Positions 42,263 through 51,484 of a stretch of 64,000 nt of DNA are shown here, one piece after another. The translations under genes and the position numbers were made by a program. The stretch's first letter is position 1, and each line of letters opens with the position of its first letter. Source of the stretch: an uncultured Lachnospiraceae bacterium. Its GTDB lineage: Bacteria; Bacillota; Clostridia; Lachnospirales; Lachnospiraceae. A model generated the notes under the pieces. The model was not told the origin of the DNA and searched no databases. It worked only from the letters and a program-made list of their open reading frames with translations. Where the stretch lies: the NCBI GenBank assembly GCA_910577165.1, contig CAJTLX010000002.1:1-64000 (forward strand), read 5' to 3'.

Positions 42263-44236
42263 TTAAAAAACCTCCGCCACCGAGCTTCCTTCCTTTACAA
42301 ACGCAATAAATTTCTCAAGCGGCGCAGTGCAGTCCAGCCACTTTTCACCCTCATAAACTTCCTTGCTGTTCACCTCCTGCCAGCGTCCCTTTGGAAGATA
42401 AACCCTGCGCTCTGTGCAGCCCTGCTCTGTAATTGGCGCGAACAAAATCTCTTCCCCGAAGAAATATTGATCTTCCAACTCATAGCACACCTTATCCTCC
42501 GGATAATCAAAAAACATTGGGCGCATTAGCGGCTTTCCCTCGTTCTCTGCAATTTCCATATATTTACAAATATAAGGTTTCAATCTCTCCCTAAGCTCAA
42601 TCAGTCCTTTTAATACTTCATAAGCTTTATCGCCAAAACTCCAGATCTCATTGTCGCCGCCGCTTCGCTCCTTCACTCCCGGATGACGCTCTTCTTGCCC
42701 CGGAGTGCGAAGTCTGGAACCGTGAAGCCGCATAACCGGACAAAATACGCCAAACTGTGCCCAGCGCACAATCAATTCCTTAAAATATTCGCTTGTGATA
42801 TCTCCGGAATGGAAACCGCCAATATCACTGTTCCACCACGGAATCCCGCACATTGCCATGGAAAGCCCGGTCTTTATGCTCATGCGCAACGCGTCAAAAT
42901 TTGAAGCAATATCCCCGTTCCAGACGAGCGAACCAAATTTTTGGCTGCCCGGATATGCGGCGCGGGTTAAAAGAATAATCTCTTTCTCCCCCTCTTTTTT
43001 TAGCCCCTCATAAAACATTTTGCTGTAATAATATGGATAGAGCATCGCTGTCTGCGCACCATTTCCGGCATAAAACTTTAAATTGGAATACTGCTGCGGA
43101 TGTACTTCCGGCTCCGCCTCATCCAGCCAGAAATTATGGATTCCCTTATCATAATAATTCTGTTTTACTTTATCCCACACAAATGATCCTGTCTTTGGAT
43201 TTGTCGCATCGATAAATGTCTGCTGCCCATAAAATTCAAATGTTCCGTACTGCCCGTTTTCCGTGCGCACCAGCAGATTTTCGTCATCCATCGCCCGATA
43301 ATTCTCACTTGCCGGATTGATTGTCGGCCAGATCGATACAATGGGCTGAACACCCATCTCCTTTAATTCCCTGCACATCGCCTCTGGGTCAGGCCAGTAT
43401 TTCGGATCAAATTTCCACTCCCCCTGCTCCGTCCAGTGGAAGTAATCAATCACAATCGCTGCGAGCGGAATTCCCCGCCTCTTATATTCTCTCGCCGTTT
43501 CAAGCACTTCATCCTGACTTTCATAGCGCAGCTTGCTCTGCCAGAAACCCGCCGCCCACTCTGGAAAATGAGGTGCGTACCCGGTAAGATCACAGTATTT
43601 TTTTAAGACTTCCGCCGGAGTTTTCCCGCCATACACCAAATAATCCGCCTGATAAGCACTGTCTGCCACCCACATGGTATGGTTCTTGGTAGTTTCACAA
43701 CGCCCCGGCGCAGGATTATTCCAGAAAAACCCATATCCGAGCGAGGAATATAGCACGGGAACTGCGGATTTTGTATTGTAATGTTGAAGATTACAAGTAC
43801 TTCCCTTCCGGTCAAAAATATCTTCCTGCTCCTGTCCTAAACCATAAAAATGCTCGCTGGGATTTGCATCAAAAATCACCTTAATCTGGTAGTGATCTCC
43901 CTCAGTATGGACATTTCTCCCCGTGTAATCTCCCTCAAATTTTGTGTGAAGAATCTGCTTTCCCTCTCTGTACCAGGTAAATACACCCCCATACCAGGGA
44001 TTTCCTGCCTCCACCTTCACCGAAATCATTCCATTGGTCAGTGTAGCGCACTGATTATCTCCGGTAACAACGCCCTCCGATTCCTCCGGCGCAAGCAGTG
44101 TCCAATTTTCATCTGATAATTTACTGTTTTTTGTGGAGCGGCAGCGGATACAGTTTTTTCCATATGCCTCCACCACGGTCAGTTCATCCCGCCGCGAAAA
44201 AATAATTTTTTCTTTTTCGAGTGTCAAAATCCCCAT
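42263..44236 (-). CDS. GH31 alpha-xylosidase/alpha-glucosidase-like glycosidase
   Basis: A 657-residue cytosolic GH31 enzyme: N-terminal beta-sandwich (about 1-215), a barrel (about 220-570) and a C-terminal beta domain. The nucleophile is Asp372 in FWLDEAEPE and the predicted acid/base is Asp442 in SLVWNGDIASN. PLAAIVIDYFHWTEQGEWKF and MRLHGSRLRTPGQEERHPG are typical of alpha-xylosidase-like members. The start follows AAGGAGGGATC. A divergent AraC gene probably controls it; TATAAT at 44366-44361 on the minus strand lacks a good -35, consistent with activation. Substrate may be alpha-xylosides from xyloglucan. Confidence 0.88.
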   Translation of the reverse strand: MGILTLEKEKIIFSRRDELTVVEAYGKNCIRCRSTKNSKLSDENWTLLAPEESEGVVTGDNQCATLTNGMISVKVEAGNPWYGGVFTWYREGKQILHTKFEGDYTGRNVHTEGDHYQIKVIFDANPSEHFYGLGQEQEDIFDRKGSTCNLQHYNTKSAVPVLYSSLGYGFFWNNPAPGRCETTKNHTMWVADSAYQADYLVYGGKTPAEVLKKYCDLTGYAPHFPEWAAGFWQSKLRYESQDEVLETAREYKRRGIPLAAIVIDYFHWTEQGEWKFDPKYWPDPEAMCRELKEMGVQPIVSIWPTINPASENYRAMDDENLLVRTENGQYGTFEFYGQQTFIDATNPKTGSFVWDKVKQNYYDKGIHNFWLDEAEPEVHPQQYSNLKFYAGNGAQTAMLYPYYYSKMFYEGLKKEGEKEIILLTRAAYPGSQKFGSLVWNGDIASNFDALRMSIKTGLSMAMCGIPWWNSDIGGFHSGDITSEYFKELIVRWAQFGVFCPVMRLHGSRLRTPGQEERHPGVKERSGGDNEIWSFGDKAYEVLKGLIELRERLKPYICKYMEIAENEGKPLMRPMFFDYPEDKVCYELEDQYFFGEEILFAPITEQGCTERRVYLPKGRWQEVNSKEVYEGEKWLDCTAPLEKFIAFVKEGSSVAEVF

Positions 44237-44408
44237 AAGTTGATCCCTCCTTGTGTAAAGCAGCAAAGACAAGCAAAACGCAGAAATTAAAATTTTTCTT
44301 ATCTTTACCCCCAATTAATTTTCCGTAAAACAAATATCAAATGCTAAGCTTTATATGGAGATTATAAACCTTTTCCTTTAAGAAATCTTGCATTATTGCG
44401 GGGGACAC

Positions 44409-44437
44409 TTGCACTATTTTGCTTTTTCGCTTATACT
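44409..44437 (+). promoter_or_regulatory. Promoter for the AraC-family gene
   Basis: TTGCAC (44409-44414) and TATACT (44432-44437) are spaced by 17 bp, 40 bp ahead of the start codon. The 240-bp divergent region also holds the GH31 promoter. Confidence 0.65.
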
Positions 44438-44476
44438 TATCTCAAGTACTTAAAAAATAGAAAGAAGGATTTTCTT

Positions 44477-45391
44477 ATGTCAGCAAATAAAAAATCACAT
44501 AATGAATTGCCCGTAGAAAATATTATTCACCGCACCTCCTCCCGCCCATTTTCCCTTCATCGCACTGTAGTTGGCAAGGGAGAAAACCAAGCTCTTTATC
44601 TTCATTGCCATTCAGAGGCAGAAATTTTTTATCTGGAACAGGGCATGGTGGAATTTCAGGTGGAAAACCATTCCTTTATTTTGCAGGCAGGAGAGGGGAT
44701 TTTTATTCCGCCAAGCCTAATCCACGCCGCCATTAACAGGACGGATAAAGTACTATCCTGCTGTTACCAGGCAATTGTATTTGATCCCGATATGTTGAAA
44801 CAAAATCTGTCCTCATATGGTCAGATATATTTTACAGTGCTTAAACTTTGGCGAATGGATTGTATCTATCCTATCACCCTAAATAAAATAGAAAACTCCC
44901 GCCTTTTAGCACTATTACCTTCCATTTTTTCTCTCCCGAAACCCGAACTTGAGCAATATGAGCTCTCCCTGCTTGGCATTTTATTCCTATGCTGGCAGGA
45001 ATTGTACAATCTCTGTTTTTCCAAACTGAATGCTTCAGCTTCTGAAAATGAAAATCTCCTGCGCAGAGAGATTCAAAAAAGTTTAGATTTTTTGCAGGAA
45101 AATTTTTCGGAACCGATTACGCTGGCAGAACTTTCAAAAAGGGCAGGATTTAGCGAAAGTTATTTTGGGCATAATTTTAAAAGCAGCACTGGCTACTCCC
45201 CTTTTGAATATTTAAATCGTCTGCGCATTGTAAAAAGCTGTGAATTGCTAAGCCAAACGGACAAAAAAATAACTGAGATTGCGTCCCTGTGCGGGTTTAA
45301 CAATATCAGTTATTTTAATCGTATTTTTTATCGAATTATGAGGATTTCTCCCTCAGGCTATCGCAATCTTAACCGGCAGCAGCATAGTTAA
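44477..45391 (+). CDS. AraC-family transcriptional regulator with cupin sensor
   Basis: A 304-residue protein. The N-terminal cupin (about 35-115: LYLHCHSEAEIFYLEQGMVE, LQAGEGIFIPPSLIHAA) should bind a sugar. The C-terminal pair of helix-turn-helices is ITLAELSKRAGFSESYFGHN and ITEIASLCGFNNISYFNRIF. It is divergent from the GH31 gene, which it most likely activates in response to an oligosaccharide. The start follows AGAAGGA. Confidence 0.88.
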   Translation: MSANKKSHNELPVENIIHRTSSRPFSLHRTVVGKGENQALYLHCHSEAEIFYLEQGMVEFQVENHSFILQAGEGIFIPPSLIHAAINRTDKVLSCCYQAIVFDPDMLKQNLSSYGQIYFTVLKLWRMDCIYPITLNKIENSRLLALLPSIFSLPKPELEQYELSLLGILFLCWQELYNLCFSKLNASASENENLLRREIQKSLDFLQENFSEPITLAELSKRAGFSESYFGHNFKSSTGYSPFEYLNRLRIVKSCELLSQTDKKITEIASLCGFNNISYFNRIFYRIMRISPSGYRNLNRQQHS

Positions 45392-45406
45392 AGAGATTCG
45401 CACTTT

Positions 45407-45450
45407 GGGGTCATACTGCGACCGCTTTTTGGAGCGGCTACCCTTTTTTC
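45407..45450 (+). terminator. Terminator after the AraC gene
   Basis: GGGT ... CCGCT-TTTTGG-AGCGG ... ACCC forms a two-part stem followed by six T residues on the + strand. It overlaps the 3' end of the convergent acetyltransferase gene. Confidence 0.5.
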
Positions 45451-46064
45451 CTTAAAATATGCCATATATCCTCCCCGACAAACCCGCATCTTCGGTATAA
45501 CCTTTCTGGGTTTGCCGGATTGTCGCACTGCCCGGATACGGTAACAAAATCTGCTATGCCTTTCATTCGACATAATAGTTCACAGACAATGTATCTGCCC
45601 AAACCACACCCGCGATAATCTCCTGACACCTGAATCCATTCAAGCGCGCCCTCGCCCATTTCACGATCGAATTCGCCAATGCCCGTTGCGGCGATCTCCC
45701 CTGTCAGATTATTTTTCACTGCCAGCCATAAGTCCGCATGATATACCCGCCTGATAATATAATTTTGTAATTCTGATTCTGAAATACAAACATTTTCATA
45801 ACATTTATTGATATGTTCTGCAAAATCTTTTAGTGTGGCATTGCAAATTGAAAATCTCTTCGGCATGGACGGAACTGACAAATTCTGCAAATCGTGGATC
45901 AGTCGAAAATAGGGAGTATCCGTATATTGTTGATAATCCGCTTCTCTATAATCATCATGGTGAAGAATTTTTATCTCATTTGGTACAGTAATTTCCATGA
46001 ATTTCCAGTATGGAACAGATGTTTTGCGGCAGGGATGTTTTAGATATTCTTTTTTGGTAAGCAT
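45438..46064 (-). CDS. GNAT-family N-acetyltransferase
   Basis: A 208-residue protein with a GNAT domain in its C-terminal half: LWLAVKNNLTGEIAATGIGE, LEWIQVSGDYRGCGLGRYIV (acetyl-CoA loop of the R-G-x-G-x type) and DNPANPERLYRRCGFVG. The N-terminal 80 residues are a separate, unrecognised part. The start follows AAAGGAG. The substrate is unknown. Confidence 0.82.
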   Translation of the reverse strand: MLTKKEYLKHPCRKTSVPYWKFMEITVPNEIKILHHDDYREADYQQYTDTPYFRLIHDLQNLSVPSMPKRFSICNATLKDFAEHINKCYENVCISESELQNYIIRRVYHADLWLAVKNNLTGEIAATGIGEFDREMGEGALEWIQVSGDYRGCGLGRYIVCELLCRMKGIADFVTVSGQCDNPANPERLYRRCGFVGEDIWHILRKKG

Positions 46065-46084
46065 TATTTCTCCTTTATTCCTTT

Positions 46085-46398
46085 TTAGAAAGCCTTATTG
46101 ATAAGATTATTTTGAAATTCTTCCACCAAAGCTATCACTGAAATATAACTATCCTGATATTCACTCCTAAAATCTGCAATGCAATTTCCCAGTTCACCTT
46201 TATTTAAAACGGTTTGCTTATGTGTGCGAACATAAGATATTGCCTTCAAAGACAATAGTGGATAATCCAACGGTTGCAATTCAAAATCATAATGTAAATC
46301 TAAATTTTGTTTTTGCGTTACTCGTGATATTGGAAGTACAATATAATCGCTTTTATCCGCCTCGCCAATAATCTAGCCCAATATGCTTTCCCGATCAT
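46085..46398 (-). pseudogene. PemK/MazF-like toxin remnant (frameshifted)
   Basis: A frame from ATG at 46398 reads MIGKAYWAR, and after a one-base shift continues IIGEADKSDYIVLPISRV, DYPLLSLKAISYVRTHKQTV and SVIALVEEFQNNLINKAF to a stop at 46085. The SYVRTHKQT segment and overall length match clostridial PemK/MazF-like growth inhibitors. The shift and an in-frame TAG near 46374 break the gene. Confidence 0.5.
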
Positions 46399-46481
46399 TG
46401 TGCTACCTCTGCATCTTCAAATCCATCATAATACATATCATATATTGCATCATAAGGTCGAACCTCTTTTACATCTTGCAT
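46395..46481 (-). pseudogene. Antitoxin-like tail upstream of the PemK/MazF-like remnant
   Basis: A 28-residue piece MQDVKEVRPYDAIYDMYYDG with tail FEDAEVAQ overlaps the start of the toxin remnant by 4 bp (ATGA-type), the usual antitoxin-toxin junction. No upstream body is readable. The remaining stretch to 46632 has no gene, only small dyads such as GGGGAAAATAAGA / TCTTATCCTCCCC. Confidence 0.35.
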
Positions 46482-46567
46482 TTCCAAAATTATATTTATC
46501 CAAATAAATATTACCACCACGTTCTTTGGGGAAAATAAGAAATAATCTTATCCTCCCCAAAATCCAA

Positions 46568-46604
46568 CTATATCTCTGGCACTAAATAATTGCTAGAGAT
46601 ATAG
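46568..46604 (-). terminator. Stem-loop after DUF4132 copy 2
   Basis: A perfect 10-bp stem CTATATCTCT (46568-46577) / AGAGATATAG (46595-46604) with a 17-nt loop lies 29 bp past the stop. Only a weak T-rich stretch follows on the minus strand, so terminator activity is uncertain. Confidence 0.4.
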
Positions 46605-46632
46605 CCCTCCGGAGATGCGCATATCTTTCCCC

Positions 46633-49600
46633 CTACATTGTCACCTTCATCAATTGCCAGACAATCTCACTAAAATATTTTGCAGGAATATCCCGCAGAA
46701 AAAGTGCCTTCTCCTTATCCGCCTCATCATATACATAACTTCCTCTGGCGATTGTTCCTGCCTTGTAAAATCTCACGTCATAAATCGTAACTTCCTCATT
46801 CTCCATATAATCCACTAAACTTCCGGAAAAATGCAGTTCCACACCAAGACCAATCTCCTCGTCCTCGCGATAATAAGTATTAAAACCGCCCGCATCCTGC
46901 ACGGAACCGCGATACCAGCCAAGTCCGGTAAGTCTGCTAAAGAGAGTCAGGTCATTTACTGTTTTATCCTGAAAACGGGTAAGTTCCTGTTTATTCTCCT
47001 CCTCCTTAGTCATCGGATAAATTGGTCTGGCAAGCTGATCAAACGGCTGCACAATCTCATAATCTGCAAGCTGTTCCCTCCATACTTCCCTCGATTTTTC
47101 CGTCAGTTCAATCGGATGCACCAGCCCAATTTTTCCCTGATCTGGAAGTTCAAACTCGTCCTCATCCTCCGTATTAAATGAACCGTCCTCCATATAGCGG
47201 AAACTATTGTTTAACTGACCATTCTCATACATTCCCCAGATCAGTCCGATAGCAAACTGATGCATAATCGGGTTCTTTACAAAAAGCTGCTTCCACGCAT
47301 CCACCTCCCACTCGCGCGCAGTGGAAAGTGCCATTTCAAGACGCTGCTTTTGACTTGTAACAATGGTTTTCATCTGTTTTTTCATCTGTTTAAATTCTTC
47401 GTAGGAGGAAGCTACCTTTGCCGCGTCATCCTTCTTTCCCGGTGCAGGGAGATTTTTCAATTTCTTTCCGCGCACTAAATTCTGTGAACCCTCCCCACAA
47501 ACACCCTCGAATACCTCAATCTCCAGAGTGGTTGTAATGGTCACGATAAATTTTCGCTCGCCGTAATCAAATATCCGCTCCATTTTCTCATCAAATCCCA
47601 AATCCGGCACAATCCGATCCGCCAATTCCTCGCGCGTGATGCCAAGCTGTCCTGCGGCAAAGGTAAGTGCCTCATTTGCCGCTGCGCGCACCTGTTTAAA
47701 CTTAAATTTTCTCGCGATCCCATCCACATAAAGCAGTGCCTGCGGAAGCGGATTTAAACTTAACGCCTTAACCGCCTCACACGCGATTGCCCCGCGCGCC
47801 TGCTGCGGCCATTCTTTAATCTGGCGCAAAAGTTTTTCGATAATCACGCTGCCCCCATGGATCGCTGCCGCGTAGAGTACCCAGCGTTTTTTTGCCTCCG
47901 CGCCCGCCTCCATCCACTTATCAAACAATTCATTTACATAAATAGCAAATTCTGACGAATTTAAATCCTCCGCCAAAAATATCGCCTTTTTGCTTACCCC
48001 ACAGCCATCCACAGAAGAATAACAGAGAAGAATTGCCTGTAAATATTCCTCCTGTACTGGCTTCTCCTGTAGTTCGTCCATTGATGCATCTTGAGCTTTC
48101 CCCTTCTGTACCTTACCATCAGATACTTCTGCTGCCTCCATTCTATGCACTGCTGAAAATGGAGTTTCATATGCCCAGGCAAGTCCCCTCTTCTTTCCGC
48201 CCTTATGCAATTCCTTTACCAGTTCCGCCCGCGAGAGCGTCTTCTCTGCTTTCGCGTCCGCCTCTTCCTCCTTTTTTTCAATCCCTAAAACACCCTCCAA
48301 AATTTCTTTTACTTTCGCATTTTTTTCCTTCTCCATCGCCTGTAAAAACAATTCCCGATAATCCGCGCCGGATTTCTGCCATGCCGAAAGCACCCGGATT
48401 GCAAGTTCTCTTTCCGCTGCCTTTTTTGAGAGGAGAAATCCTTTTATCTCCTCCTCCCAGTCTTTTTGCAGGCATAAAATCTCATAAAGCTGCTGCTTTA
48501 CTGCCTTGGAACCATCCTGAGAGTATTTTAAGATCTCCGCCTTGTTGCCCGCCGCATCCTGGGAGAGTACCTGAAGCGCGATACAGCGGCAAAAGGCATC
48601 CGCACTGGCAAAAGTTAGAAGCGTTTCCTCTCGCCTCTCGTTTAAACATTCACTCAGATAGTTTTTGACACAGCGAAGAAAGGTATTTTCTTCCTTCTCC
48701 ATATACAGATCGTCACAGACCAGACTGATCACAGGAAGCTGCATGGACAGAGTAAGTCCCTCCATTTCCAGATCGGCAAACATCTTTCGGATGCGCACCG
48801 GCTCAATCTTATCCGAACTATTTTTTCCACCCTTTCTGATTCTCTGTCCAAAAAAGGCAGGTAAGCCCTTAAAAAGCATATAGACCTCAGCGCGTCGAAG
48901 AAAATCCTCCTCATTATAATTTTCATGATAAGTTGCCAAAAGCCCCCACTCGTAACGTCCTCCATAAACATTACTTAATAAACTCCGGTTATAATCTTTC
49001 TGGAATCTCTCAAATGTGCTTTCCCCGCGCAGCCATGCCTTGGCTACATCAAGGTTTGGATCGTCTTGCACCAATTCCACAATCAGTTTTTCCCTCTCTT
49101 TGCTGTTGCCCGTCCTTTGCCGTTCAGTCACAAGCTGTTCGTACAGTTCCGGCTTCTGTGTTTTAATCATCAGCAGCATATGATTCGCCCGCACCGCCGG
49201 CATCGCTTCCATTACATGAAGATAAATTTCTGTATTTTTTTCAAGCTGATCTGCTAAAATATTTCGGTGAGATCCATTTGCCGCCCAAGTTAAATATGCT
49301 TCACTGTCAATTCCGAAAATTTTATCATAGGAACCGCCCTTTGTGCAAATATCCATATTTGTTCCCCTGCTCATGGTAAGCAATGCCGCCAATGTCTTTT
49401 GCATATCTGCCAAAAGACAAAGCCGGACAATATTTTTCAGCTTTTCTGAATAAGTATAATTTATGTATGTTAATCCCACCGTCAAATTTAACATTGTCTC
49501 TGAAACTGGCGGTTTCGCGCCGACAAGTGCCTTAAATCTCTCCGGAATCTCCCCTTTTGATAAAGCTTCTGAAAGCTCATCAAAAAGAGCTTCGCTGACC

Positions 49601-50241
49601 GAACCGAAATATAACTTGGCAAAGAATGTTACAGAAATATCCTCATAGTCAGAAAACATCTGCTGATCTTCCTTTTCAATCACTGGAACCAGCTGCGGCG
49701 TGGTCAGACGTTTTTTGTAAAAGTAGAGGGCAAGCAGAAGAAATTTCCCGTTTGGTTCCCGGTTTACCTCCAGCGCGAAAGCCTGCTTTAACACTTCCGG
49801 ATTTTTTCCCGCAAGGTCAAGCACCGATCCAAGCATATAGCTGTTCGGGTAGGAACTCATCGCTACATCCGCGCCATGCACTGCTGTCATCCTTACCGGA
49901 TCTAACCATTCTGTCGGCTCTAAAATACGGAAAATCTGCCCCGGAACCATTGCATGGCAAGTCGTTTTTCCCCTTGCAAACAGAAGTTGAAAGAGTTTTC
50001 CCATCTCCGCTTTTACTAATTGTAAACCATTTCTTTCTTTTTTGCGAACCAGCTCATAAAACATTTTGGTTACAGGTACCGAATTGATGCCGGAGAGATC
50101 TAAAAAACCAATTTTTTCCAAAACATCAATCCCTTCCTCCCCGGACAGATACGCTTTTGCCGCTTTTTGCTCCTCCTCCGAAAATTCTAAAAGAGAAAAT
50201 AATTTTGTCCATTTATCATCTTCGATTTCCTTTTGATTCAT
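46633..50241 (-). CDS. DUF4132-domain protein, copy 2 (YehI-like)
   Basis: A 1202-residue paralogue of copies 1 and 3. The N-terminal half is divergent and helical. From about residue 640 it closely follows copy 1 (KKRGLAWAYETPFSAVH, AKKRWVLYAAAIHGGS, WPQQARGAIACEAVKALSLN). It ends with the DUF4132 core (EELADRIVPDLGFDEKMERI, NPIMHQFAIGLIWGMYENGQ, LTGLGWYRGSVQDAGG, DIPAKYFSEIVWQ). A roughly 30-residue charged insert (EVSDGKVQKGKAQDASMDEL) interrupts the sequence between VHR and EEYLQAILL. The start follows AGGAGGGCG. It is 30 bp downstream of the short DUF4132 gene and cotranscribed with it. Confidence 0.87.
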   Translation of the reverse strand: MNQKEIEDDKWTKLFSLLEFSEEEQKAAKAYLSGEEGIDVLEKIGFLDLSGINSVPVTKMFYELVRKKERNGLQLVKAEMGKLFQLLFARGKTTCHAMVPGQIFRILEPTEWLDPVRMTAVHGADVAMSSYPNSYMLGSVLDLAGKNPEVLKQAFALEVNREPNGKFLLLALYFYKKRLTTPQLVPVIEKEDQQMFSDYEDISVTFFAKLYFGSVSEALFDELSEALSKGEIPERFKALVGAKPPVSETMLNLTVGLTYINYTYSEKLKNIVRLCLLADMQKTLAALLTMSRGTNMDICTKGGSYDKIFGIDSEAYLTWAANGSHRNILADQLEKNTEIYLHVMEAMPAVRANHMLLMIKTQKPELYEQLVTERQRTGNSKEREKLIVELVQDDPNLDVAKAWLRGESTFERFQKDYNRSLLSNVYGGRYEWGLLATYHENYNEEDFLRRAEVYMLFKGLPAFFGQRIRKGGKNSSDKIEPVRIRKMFADLEMEGLTLSMQLPVISLVCDDLYMEKEENTFLRCVKNYLSECLNERREETLLTFASADAFCRCIALQVLSQDAAGNKAEILKYSQDGSKAVKQQLYEILCLQKDWEEEIKGFLLSKKAAERELAIRVLSAWQKSGADYRELFLQAMEKEKNAKVKEILEGVLGIEKKEEEADAKAEKTLSRAELVKELHKGGKKRGLAWAYETPFSAVHRMEAAEVSDGKVQKGKAQDASMDELQEKPVQEEYLQAILLCYSSVDGCGVSKKAIFLAEDLNSSEFAIYVNELFDKWMEAGAEAKKRWVLYAAAIHGGSVIIEKLLRQIKEWPQQARGAIACEAVKALSLNPLPQALLYVDGIARKFKFKQVRAAANEALTFAAGQLGITREELADRIVPDLGFDEKMERIFDYGERKFIVTITTTLEIEVFEGVCGEGSQNLVRGKKLKNLPAPGKKDDAAKVASSYEEFKQMKKQMKTIVTSQKQRLEMALSTAREWEVDAWKQLFVKNPIMHQFAIGLIWGMYENGQLNNSFRYMEDGSFNTEDEDEFELPDQGKIGLVHPIELTEKSREVWREQLADYEIVQPFDQLARPIYPMTKEEENKQELTRFQDKTVNDLTLFSRLTGLGWYRGSVQDAGGFNTYYREDEEIGLGVELHFSGSLVDYMENEEVTIYDVRFYKAGTIARGSYVYDEADKEKALFLRDIPAKYFSEIVWQLMKVTM

Positions 50242-50271
50242 TATATTTCGCCCTCCTGCTCTCCAAGTTTT

Positions 50272-51372
50272 TTATTCCTTCTCCCACAAATACGAATCCT
50301 CCCCTGCTTCCATAATCTGTCTAACTACCTCGCTAAAATACCTTGCTGGAATATCTTTAAGGGCAATCGCCTTCTCCTTATCTTTCTCATCATAGAGATG
50401 CGTTTTCCAGTCAAAGGTTCCCGACCTGAAAAACCTCGCCCCATACAGTTCAATCTCCATATTGTCCCACGGTGTATTGCCGGAAGTATGCAGCTCCACA
50501 CAAAGCCCTGTATCCTTATCTTCGCGGTAGTAAATATCATAAAAGTCATGCTCATCAACAGAACATCCACAGTGCCATCCAAATTTTTCCAATCTATCTC
50601 CAAAAATCTCATCAAGAAAGAATTTCCCCTTACAGCGCGCAAGCACCTTCTTTTTTTCCTCCTGTTTATGTACAGTATAAGTTTTTAATTCGAGCTGTCC
50701 TATCGGCTGCTCTCTGATATCATCCCTCCAGAGCTGTTCCTGCCACGCCTTTTTCTCCTCTTTGGTCAATTCTGTCGGAAAGACAAAACCAATCCTTGCA
50801 TCCTCCGGGAGCAAAAACTCTTCTCCCCACACATCATAAAATAATCCATCCCTTCGATGCCGAAAACTTTGTAACAACTGTCCATCTCTATAGATTCCCC
50901 AGATCAGTGCAAAGGAAAGCGGGCGCATAATCGGATGTTTCCCAAACAGTTCCATCCATGCATTCACACTCCAGCATCTTCCAGTCATAAGTGCCAATTC
51001 CATTCGCCTTTTCTGAACTTTCACTACTGCATTCAGCCCTTTTTTCATCTTTTTAAATTCCTCCTGCGCAGCTTCTGCCTTAACTAAATCATCAGTTCTT
51101 CTAGGTCTTGGAAGACTTTTCATTTTCTTTTTCGGTTTTTGCCCCTCCAATTCAAATACCTCAAACTCGGCACCGGGAGCAATTGCACACAGAGTTACAG
51201 AAAAACTGCGCGTCCCATAGTCAAAACATTTCTCCCCGTTCTCCTCAAGTCCCGCAGTTGGCACATTCCTGTCCGCCAGTTCCTCTAATGTAATTCCAAG
51301 CCTTGCTGCAAGTCTCTCTTCCTCCGCAGCCCGTGCTGCCATTTTTGCTTTCTTTCCCCCTGAATTTGTCAT
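50272..51372 (-). CDS. Stand-alone C-terminal DUF4132 protein
   Basis: A 366-residue protein that corresponds to only the last third of its full-length neighbours: LGITLEELADRNVPTAGLEE aligns with LGITREELADRIVPDLGFDE and DIPARYFSEVVRQ with the usual C-terminus. It has a proper start with AGGAGGG and its own extended -10 promoter. It looks like a real minimal gene rather than debris, although it is more diverged (KHPIMRPLSFALIWGIYRDG) than the full-length copies. The charged start (GGKKAKMAARAAEEERL) replaces the HEAT-like region. It may act as a regulator of, or partner for, copy 2. Confidence 0.8.
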   Translation of the reverse strand: MTNSGGKKAKMAARAAEEERLAARLGITLEELADRNVPTAGLEENGEKCFDYGTRSFSVTLCAIAPGAEFEVFELEGQKPKKKMKSLPRPRRTDDLVKAEAAQEEFKKMKKGLNAVVKVQKRRMELALMTGRCWSVNAWMELFGKHPIMRPLSFALIWGIYRDGQLLQSFRHRRDGLFYDVWGEEFLLPEDARIGFVFPTELTKEEKKAWQEQLWRDDIREQPIGQLELKTYTVHKQEEKKKVLARCKGKFFLDEIFGDRLEKFGWHCGCSVDEHDFYDIYYREDKDTGLCVELHTSGNTPWDNMEIELYGARFFRSGTFDWKTHLYDEKDKEKAIALKDIPARYFSEVVRQIMEAGEDSYLWEKE

Positions 51373-51419
51373 TTCGCTTCCCTCCTACTGCAAATTCACA
51401 GCTATTTTCTTATAGCACC

Positions 51420-51428
51420 ATTATAGCA
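51420..51428 (-). promoter_or_regulatory. Extended -10 promoter for the short DUF4132 / copy 2 operon
   Basis: TGCTATAAT on the minus strand (51428-51420) is an extended -10 element about 50 bp upstream of the start codon. The -35 region is weak. Confidence 0.5.
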
Positions 51429-51484
51429 TGAAATAAACTAATTTTCCATTCCTACAGCAATATTTTTTATCCCTGACAGTCCGC

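Noticed and set aside
50272..51372. Truncated pseudogene of DUF4132
   Set aside because: It has its own start, good ribosome site and promoter and an intact frame through the whole core, so it is treated as a real short gene.
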